A stretch of DNA of 15,266 nt from Planctomyces sp. (GTDB taxonomy: Bacteria > Planctomycetota > Planctomycetia > Planctomycetales > Planctomycetaceae): positions 1 to 15,266 of the forward strand of contig SYLK01000746.1 in assembly GCA_005809115.1 (NCBI GenBank), given 5' to 3'. Shown here one piece after another: positions 7,544 to 12,460 of the stretch. The translations under genes were made by a program, and so were the position numbers. The notes under the pieces were generated by a model. It saw nothing but the letters and a program-made list of their open reading frames with translations, was not told where the DNA came from and searched no databases. Numbering within the stretch: the stretch's first letter is position 1; each line of letters begins with the position of its first letter.

Positions 7544-8245
7544 TCACGGACTCAGTTCACGAATTCGGATATTTCGCCAGGCGACATCGAATGGCCCGGT
7601 GCCCGGAGCGATCCCGTGGACCTGGAGACCGATTTTCCCTTTGGGGTGCGTGCGGTAGATTTCCTCATGCGTGAGATCTGCGACGGGGTGACCATTGACC
7701 CAGGTCTGAATGCGAGGCCCCTTTGCCAGCACGCGGATCTTGTTCCATTCGCCGCTTTTCATCCAGGTATGCCTGACCGCGGGGTCTTTTGGTTCCGGTG
7801 AGAGCCAGCCATACTTCGTGGATTCGCCGTAAATATATCCGGCGAATCCCGGACTGCGTTCAATCTCGACCTGCGGTCCGTGAAAGCGTCCGATACCACT
7901 TTCTCCCTTGCCATCGGACCCCGGCGAAATGTCGTTCGCGGTCTTTTCTCGCGACCGGATCTGAACTCCGGAATTCAGCTGATCATGTACCCGGACTTCG
8001 AATTCCAGTTCAAAATCACCGTACTCACGATCGCTGGCCAGAAAGGTGTTGGGGCTCTTCTCCACCGTCCGGCCATGAATCGTGCCGTCCTGCACGGTGT
8101 ACTCGGCCTGACCGTGTGCCGCCCGGGTCCAGCCGGCAAGAGACTTCCCGTCGAACAGTTCTGCCCAGCCGTCCGCTGCTGCCGCGGGAACGGCCAGCAG
8201 GATCAGACTCCACGCGCCCAGCAAACACAGATTCCATCGGACCAT
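7544..8245 (-). CDS. Secreted DUF1080 / 3-keto-disaccharide hydrolase-type protein
   Basis: A 233-residue secreted protein of the DUF1080 (PF06439) family, a concanavalin-like beta-sandwich now linked to hydrolysis of 3-keto-glycosides. Residues 1-24 form a signal peptide ending A-A-A-A. The family opening W-x-x-L-F-D-G-K-S-L-x-G-W lies at about 27-39. Then come the family patterns F-E-L-E-F-E-V-R, N-S-G-V-Q-I-R-S, a G-P-Q-V-E-I segment, G-E-W-N-K-I-R-V, and a C-terminal G-x-I-G-L-Q-V-H-G strand. The frame stays open to 8317, but the start at 8245 is preferred. It is followed directly by a good signal peptide and preceded by a GGAGG site 9 nt upstream. The longer version would bury the signal peptide 24 residues inside and overlap the upstream gene. 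Copies of this family are very abundant in Planctomycetota. The substrate is unknown. Confidence 0.9.
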   Translation of the reverse strand: MVRWNLCLLGAWSLILLAVPAAAADGWAELFDGKSLAGWTRAAHGQAEYTVQDGTIHGRTVEKSPNTFLASDREYGDFELEFEVRVHDQLNSGVQIRSREKTANDISPGSDGKGESGIGRFHGPQVEIERSPGFAGYIYGESTKYGWLSPEPKDPAVRHTWMKSGEWNKIRVLAKGPRIQTWVNGHPVADLTHEEIYRTHPKGKIGLQVHGIAPGTGPFDVAWRNIRIRELSP

Positions 8246-8254
8246 GTTCAGTTC

Positions 8255-8259
8255 CCTCC
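8255..8259 (-). promoter_or_regulatory. Ribosome binding site deciding the DUF1080 gene start
   Basis: On the minus strand the sequence reads GGGAGGGAACTGAAC before the ATG at 8245. The GGAGG core sits 9 nt from the start. It is one of only two strong Shine-Dalgarno sites I found in this window and supports 8245 over the upstream ATG at 8317. Confidence 0.75.
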
Positions 8260-8313
8260 CCAGGAAAATCATGACCTGTACCGCACAGTGATCGGACCGT
8301 GACTGCAGACTGA

Positions 8314-8622
8314 TCACAGGATATCCGGGTCCCGGACTCCCAGCATCACACCGGTTTCCTTTTCGATGCTCACGAGATAACGAATGAGCGTCTCGAACAG
8401 CTTTCCGGCAAACTCATCGGCCTGCATCGCCGCCAGCATTTTGTCATACATGGCCTGGTCTGTCACTTCCTCCACGTCAGCTGTCTTGCTGGCTGAACGG
8501 AGATCAGTGAGTTTTGGCAGGAAGGCCTGCTGAAGATGTTCACTCAGCTCCCGCATCAGGAACTGAGCAGCCTGAAACCGTTCATTCAGCGGAACGGCTT
8601 CCGGATTCGCAGCCACTTCCAT
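8314..8622 (-). CDS. Small helical hypothetical protein
   Basis: A 102-residue protein of no recognised family. It is predicted to be mostly alpha helical, with a net acidic middle and no signal peptide, membrane segment or Cys. An AAAGG sequence lies about 9 nt before the ATG at 8622 on the minus strand. It lies 68 nt upstream of the DUF1080 start and on the same strand, so the two may share a transcript. The 4-nt overlap with the longest DUF1080 frame is probably not meaningful. Residue composition looks like a real cytoplasmic protein rather than a shadow frame, and no better frame competes on the other strand. Confidence 0.65.
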   Translation of the reverse strand: MEVAANPEAVPLNERFQAAQFLMRELSEHLQQAFLPKLTDLRSASKTADVEEVTDQAMYDKMLAAMQADEFAGKLFETLIRYLVSIEKETGVMLGVRDPDIL

Positions 8623-8718
8623 TGATCAAGGCCTTTCCCAGAACGACGAGAATCCTGCCCGAATTGTCCAATTACACCACGTCCGGCCGATTTCCGTCAA
8701 TGAAATCCGACCGTGCGG

Positions 8719-9852
8719 TCAGCGAAACACCATTCTTTTTCCGGCGAAACGCTTCAGTTTGTCCGGATGAATCTCGAGACCAAGTCCCGGTCGATCGGGA
8801 ATCTGCAGGCATCCGGCAGCATCCAGTACAAATGGTGACTCCGTCAGTTCATCGATATACGCGCACGGGGTCAGGTATTCGACATACCGTGCCACGGGAA
8901 TCGCTGCGCTGAACTGCAGATCGGCTGCAAGTCCCACCGCGGTGTTCCAGCCGTGCGGCACGACCAGAACATTGTGATCAAAGGCCAGCCAGGCGATTCG
9001 ACGGGACTCGGAAAGTCCGCCGTTTTTGGTGCAGTCCGGCTGCAGAATATCCACCGCTCGACTTTCGATCCACGGCAGGAAGGCCTGTCTGCGGGTCAGC
9101 ACTTCACCCCCGGCGATCGGAACCGGCGACGTCCGCGTCAGCTCGCGATACCCGGCAAGATCATCCGGGGGCAGAGGTTCTTCGAACCAGGTGATATCGA
9201 AGTCCGACAGCATGCGTGCGGTTTCCCGCGCCCAGTTGGTCCCATGCGGCCAGAACTGCTCGCTGCCGCCGGCATCCACCATCAACTCGACGTTTTCCCC
9301 CACTGTCTTCCGGGCAGTCCGGATCAGCAGTTCATCGAACTTCCGGCTGCGCCGCCCGAAGGGGCGCCAACCCAGCTTGATCGCTCGGAATCCCGACGAC
9401 ACGACACGTTCCAGCGTCTGTCTCAACGCGTCCGGTTCATCAAACAGGATGGAACCGTAGGGCTTGATCACAGATCGGTAGTTGCCGCCCAGCAGGCGCG
9501 ACACCGGCTGCCCGCAGGCCTTGCCCATAATGTCCCACAGCGCCAGATCGATACCGCTGATCGCGTGCTCAACGGAACCTCCCCGCCCCTGCCAGAAGCT
9601 GGCCTGCCGCAGCGTTTCGCTCACGCGCTCGGGTTCAACGGCAGACTGACCCTTCAGCAGCGGCCAGAGCAGCGCCACCGCTCCCTCCACAAGTGCACCC
9701 GATGTGAAACAGCTGCCCCACCCGAAACATCCATCGTCCGTCAGGATGCGGAGCAGCGTGTGCAGATTCTCCTGTGGTTCATGGCCCTGCGGCCAGCCAC
9801 CGTCAACAGTCCCTCCCGTCAGACTGATGACTTCGATTTCCGCCACTTTCAT
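8719..9852 (-). CDS. Mandelate racemase / muconate lactonizing enzyme family protein (enolase superfamily)
   Basis: A 377-residue enolase-superfamily enzyme, probably an acid-sugar dehydratase or epimerase that abstracts a proton alpha to a carboxylate bound to Mg2+. It has the N-terminal capping domain (about 1-125) and the TIM barrel after it. Visible active-site residues are K159 at the end of strand 2, metal ligands D193 (V-D-A-G-G), E224 (W-F-E-E-P) and E250 (A-G-G-E), and the His-Asp dyad D273 (Q-P-D) with H300 (P-H-G-W), which marks the mandelate racemase subgroup. The common K-x-K motif is K159-L-G161 here, so the second Lys is missing. A TTG at 9861 would add three residues but lies 1 nt from the GAGGG site; the ATG at 9852 has that site 10 nt upstream and is preferred. 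The substrate cannot be read from the sequence. The nearby dehydrogenase suggests sugar-acid catabolism. Confidence 0.9.
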   Translation of the reverse strand: MKVAEIEVISLTGGTVDGGWPQGHEPQENLHTLLRILTDDGCFGWGSCFTSGALVEGAVALLWPLLKGQSAVEPERVSETLRQASFWQGRGGSVEHAISGIDLALWDIMGKACGQPVSRLLGGNYRSVIKPYGSILFDEPDALRQTLERVVSSGFRAIKLGWRPFGRRSRKFDELLIRTARKTVGENVELMVDAGGSEQFWPHGTNWARETARMLSDFDITWFEEPLPPDDLAGYRELTRTSPVPIAGGEVLTRRQAFLPWIESRAVDILQPDCTKNGGLSESRRIAWLAFDHNVLVVPHGWNTAVGLAADLQFSAAIPVARYVEYLTPCAYIDELTESPFVLDAAGCLQIPDRPGLGLEIHPDKLKRFAGKRMVFR

Positions 9853-9889
9853 CGTAGACAAGCCCTCAGGAGAATTCCTCGCGACAACC

Positions 9890-9914
9890 TCCCCGCTGCC
9901 CGCACCAGCGGGGA
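9890..9914 (-). terminator. 9-bp GC-rich hairpin between regulator and enolase-superfamily gene
   Basis: There is a perfect 9-bp inverted repeat (TCCCCGCTG and CAGCGGGGA) with a 7-nt loop. It lies 56 nt after the regulator stop and 37 nt before the ATG at 9852. No T-run follows on either strand, so it is not a textbook intrinsic terminator. It could be a terminator, an attenuator or mRNA-processing stem in the leader of the downstream gene. A second, weaker dyad (CCGGGTTTTAACCGG) lies at 9936-9950. Confidence 0.5.
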
Positions 9915-9970
9915 CCGTCAGAAGCGGTCACCAGACCGGGTTTTAACCGGCCCAGTCACGGCGATGCAAG

Positions 9971-10717
9971 TCAGGCTGCGCCTTCGGGGCGCGCCGGAGC
10001 CGCATTCATTCCCTGTTCCCGATCCATCAGTCGAATCAGGCCCGCAAGGCTGCACACTTCCAGTTTCTTCATCGCGCGGCCACGATGCTTTTCCACCGTC
10101 TTGATGCTGATGCCCAGCCGAATCCCGATCGACTTGTTGGTTGCTCCTTCAAACACCAGCTGCATCACGTCCCGCTCGCGTTCGGAAAGACGGTCGAGAT
10201 AGCTCTGGCCGTGCGGAATGACTGGCGGCAGACTCGCATCCGCCTCCTCCAGCACCGTCGCCTGATCAATCTGTGCGAATCCTTCCGCCACTGCGGCGAG
10301 CAGTACTTCCGGATCAAGCGGCCGGTCCAGAACCGTGACAGCTCCCGCCTTCATTGCCGCGACGACAAAGCTGGCACGAGGAAACGCGGCCAACAGGATC
10401 ACCCGAAATGACGCCAGACGATGAATCAGAGCGATCTGGTGATCCAGACTGTTCGGTGCCGCGCTCTCACTCGAGATCACCACCACGCCCGGTGGCAGTT
10501 CCTGCGACGCACTGAGCAACTCGGCGGGTGCTGCAAAACGTCGCACGTCGTATCCTGCCACTGTCAGAACTGATGCGACAGCACTCAGAACTGCCGCATC
10601 GTCTCCTGTCAGACAAACGCAGCGATGCGTCGCGTCGTACAATGTTGTCTTCACACGGGACGGCACTCCGTCGCGTGATTCCAGCAGATGTCGGGTTTGT
10701 CCGGTCATGGTGGGCAT
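9971..10717 (-). CDS. LuxR/FixJ-type regulator with degenerate receiver domain
   Basis: A 248-residue DNA-binding regulator. Residues about 32-150 align with FixJ-like receivers, including the A-M-K-A-G-A-V segment near 121-127. The key residues are changed: the acidic pair is reduced to G-D (D39 kept), the phospho-acceptor Asp is Ser82, the switch Thr is Ala110 and the conserved Lys is Arg132. It therefore probably does not use Asp phosphorylation. The C-terminal LuxR helix-turn-helix is intact (L-S-E-R-E-R-D-V from about 177, K-T-V-E-K-H-R near 206-212). Start choice is weak: a GTG at 10741 and ATGs at 10717 and 10708 are all possible, and none has a clear ribosome site. It lies between two metabolic genes on the same strand, so it may regulate them. 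No partner kinase is adjacent. Confidence 0.88.
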   Translation of the reverse strand: MPTMTGQTRHLLESRDGVPSRVKTTLYDATHRCVCLTGDDAAVLSAVASVLTVAGYDVRRFAAPAELLSASQELPPGVVVISSESAAPNSLDHQIALIHRLASFRVILLAAFPRASFVVAAMKAGAVTVLDRPLDPEVLLAAVAEGFAQIDQATVLEEADASLPPVIPHGQSYLDRLSERERDVMQLVFEGATNKSIGIRLGISIKTVEKHRGRAMKKLEVCSLAGLIRLMDREQGMNAAPARPEGAA

Positions 10718-10918
10718 CAACTGCAGCGCAACGGGCCGCACGCGGCACCGAGTTGCTCTGGGCAGGGATCATCAGGGGTGTGGAAGGCACTCGCTGCAGA
10801 CAGAGATCCGGGGAACCCGGGATTTCACGTCTGCACAGCCGGCAACGAGACTAGCGTAAAACGTGCAAAGTTCACACCATCTGCGTCAGGACTTTCCCTC
10901 CCTTTCACGTATTCATAA

Positions 10919-10930
10919 CACCACATGGTG
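10919..10930. promoter_or_regulatory. 12-bp palindrome, candidate operator
   Basis: CACCACATGGTG is two perfect 5-bp arms around CA. It sits about 200 nt upstream of the regulator start and is flanked by TTCACGT boxes. A protein-binding role is inference only. Confidence 0.3.
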
Positions 10931-11044
10931 CTTCACGTGACGACTGCCCTGACGTGGTGGAGGAAACTGTGGCTCCGTGACCCGAAGCGCCCCCTCAGGC
11001 CGGAAAAATCGGCCGGTAGAAACTGGTCTGGCAGTCACTTCGCG

Positions 11045-11062
11045 GCGGCGTCCTGTCGCCGC
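11045..11062 (-). terminator. GC hairpin just after the dehydrogenase stop
   Basis: GCGGCG and CGCCGC form a perfect 6-bp stem with a 6-nt loop, 6 nt after the minus-strand stop codon at 11069. A second stem (GGCCG/CGGCC, 10998-11014, T-rich loop on the minus strand) follows 30 nt further on. Neither has a T-tract. The position suits transcript ending or 3'-end protection. Confidence 0.4.
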
Positions 11063-11068
11063 ATCAGA

Positions 11069-12073
11069 TCAGGGCCTGCTGCGGCTGCGGGCCAGCGACG
11101 GAAACTCCACCAGGACCTTCTGTGCACCATTGACCCGGTCTCGAAACACCGTGTAAGCCTGCTGAATGTCAGGCAGCGAATAGCGATGCGTGATCAGCGG
11201 CTCCAGATTCACTCGCCCCTCGGCGATCCACTGCATGGCCAGCGGAAACGTCCGTTCGTAGTCAGGATGCAGACTCGTGCTGATGGTGAGGTTCTTCAGC
11301 ATGGCCGATTTCCATGTGATCCCGCCGATCGTCGCTGCAGGTACCCCGAAGTACAGAATCCGGCCGAAGGCACGAGTCAGTTCGATGGCGTCGTTCAGCG
11401 CCTGAGCTTTATGCCCCACAGCCTCAACCACGACCTCCGGAAGTTCACCGTCCAGGATCTCCCGCACCTGTGCGGATGCTTCCCGGCCGAGGGCACAGAC
11501 TGTGTGCGTGGCACCCATCCGAAGGCTCATCGGCAGGCGCGACGACAGCGGGTCAATGCCGATGATGCGGCGGGCTCCCAGATTTCGCAGTCCCGCGTTG
11601 AACATCTGACCGATCGGCCCCTGGCCGAGTACCACCACATCCCGATCAATCATGTTGGGCAGCTTTTTCAAGGCCCACACGACAGTCCCGAACGGCTGTG
11701 CCAGCATCGCCATTTCGTCGGACAGGCGCGGATCGAGGGGGACTGTGCGATCCTCGGACATGACAAAGCGTTCGAAAAAACCCATCTGGCCGACCGGTAC
11801 CGCCAGAACCCGGGTTCCCGGCTTCCAGCGCAGCCCATTCGTGGCCACCACAGTGCCAACCATTTCGTGCAGTGACATTCCGATCGGCTGAGGATAGTCG
11901 ATCATGTGACCTTCGAAGTCGCCGTCAAAAAACGGCAGGTCAGATCCACACAGACATGTCATTTCCGGCTGAAAGATGATCTGCCCCGGTGACTGCTCGG
12001 CGCTCGGCAGCTCAGGCTCCTGAATTTCCGCGAGTTGAATCTGTCGTCGAGCAACGATGTGTCCTGCGAGCAT
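11069..12073 (-). CDS. Medium-chain dehydrogenase/reductase, zinc alcohol dehydrogenase-like
   Basis: A 334-residue oxidoreductase of the MDR superfamily, probably oxidising a polyol or sugar with NAD(P)+. The GroES-like N-terminal half has C42-G-S-D and H69-E70, matching the first catalytic-zinc Cys and the His-Glu pair. The Rossmann half has the nucleotide motif V-L-G-Q-G-P-I-G at about 148-155 and an acidic residue (D174) after the second strand, where NAD-preferring enzymes bind the adenosine ribose. The lobe with four Cys that binds structural zinc in classical alcohol dehydrogenases is absent. The frame is open upstream to 12418, but that 115-residue extension is Arg-rich and unlike the family. 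The ATG at 12073 gives the normal length, though without a clear ribosome site. It is the first of three same-strand genes that may form a sugar-acid pathway with their regulator. Confidence 0.88.
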   Translation of the reverse strand: MLAGHIVARRQIQLAEIQEPELPSAEQSPGQIIFQPEMTCLCGSDLPFFDGDFEGHMIDYPQPIGMSLHEMVGTVVATNGLRWKPGTRVLAVPVGQMGFFERFVMSEDRTVPLDPRLSDEMAMLAQPFGTVVWALKKLPNMIDRDVVVLGQGPIGQMFNAGLRNLGARRIIGIDPLSSRLPMSLRMGATHTVCALGREASAQVREILDGELPEVVVEAVGHKAQALNDAIELTRAFGRILYFGVPAATIGGITWKSAMLKNLTISTSLHPDYERTFPLAMQWIAEGRVNLEPLITHRYSLPDIQQAYTVFRDRVNGAQKVLVEFPSLARSRSRP

Positions 12074-12460
12074 CGTGATCGTTCGTCCGAGCTGAAGGTG
12101 TGTGCGCACTGGCGGAGTTCCAGTGACGGAAACTGGTCCGGCAGTGTGTCCTGAAGGTTCTCCCCGTTCACGCGGAGAGACAAACCGATTTGTAACAGAC
12201 GCACGTCGTCCGGGAAATTGAGCAGAACTGTCCCCACGCCTGCTGCGGCACCTGCGGCAGGGATTTTCGGGGCGACCGGCCAGTGCCACGGACAGGCGGT
12301 GCTCACGCCAGGTCACCGCATGACAGATCGACAGAACGACAGATCGGTGGCTGCCGGCGGCCGAGCTCCCCAGCGAATGATTGTCCCTGCGCAGTTGATC
12401 CGCGACAATGCGCAACACAGCAGTGGCACTCAGACCCGCAGACCCTCAGTGAGCAGATTG
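12074..12460. promoter_or_regulatory. Divergent intergenic region between dehydrogenase and secreted fusion gene
   Basis: These 387 nt lack a convincing gene, though open frames from both neighbours extend into them on opposite strands. Visible elements are an inverted repeat GCGGTG-N12-CACCGC (12296-12319), and directly after it two copies of GACAGATCG (12322-12330 and 12338-12346) spaced 16 bp start to start. This arrangement would suit an operator for either gene. A minus-strand TACAAA near 12191-12196 is a weak -10 candidate for the dehydrogenase. No T-rich terminator is seen. Confidence 0.4.

Larger units (their letters stand above)
10742..11068. promoter_or_regulatory. Non-coding region upstream of the LuxR-type regulator, with repeated TTCACGT boxes
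   Basis: These 327 nt lie between the dehydrogenase stop and the regulator start and probably hold the regulator's promoter. TTCACGT occurs three times on the + strand (10824-10830, 10904-10910, 10932-10938), the first two preceded by a further T. A 12-bp dyad CACCA-CA-TGGTG lies at 10919-10930, between the second and third boxes. A small hairpin CCGGG-GAA-CCCGG lies at 10808-10820. The + strand open frame here (from 10925) has no ribosome site, resembles no protein I know and continues across the dehydrogenase gene, so I treat it as non-coding. I could not assign -35/-10 boxes. Confidence 0.45.

Noticed and set aside
8689..8707. GATTTC-N7-GAAATC inverted repeat after the enolase-superfamily stop
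   Set aside because: The 6-bp stem is AT-rich and weak, with no T-run; too weak to call a terminator.
8953..10104. 383-residue + strand open frame opposite the enolase-superfamily gene
   Set aside because: It is the antisense of an unmistakable enzyme gene and runs through the intergenic hairpin. Its composition (His, Gln, Arg, Pro) is typical of a shadow frame.
10925..11875. 316-residue + strand open frame opposite the dehydrogenase
   Set aside because: It is antisense to a well-supported MDR gene, has no ribosome site and has low-quality composition.
11959..12306. 115-residue minus-strand frame across the dehydrogenase start, with a protein-like middle part
   Set aside because: It overlaps the dehydrogenase 5' end in another frame, has no ribosome site and matches no family I know. 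A decayed gene remnant in the intergenic part cannot be excluded.
11072..12418. Long N-terminal extension of the dehydrogenase frame up to a GTG at 12418
   Set aside because: The extra 115 residues are Arg-rich and unlike the MDR fold. The ATG at 12073 gives the normal family length.
12218..12460. N-terminal extension of the fusion protein (81 extra residues)
   Set aside because: It would place the signal peptide about 100 residues inside the protein and overlaps a minus-strand open frame. Composition looks like non-coding high-GC sequence.
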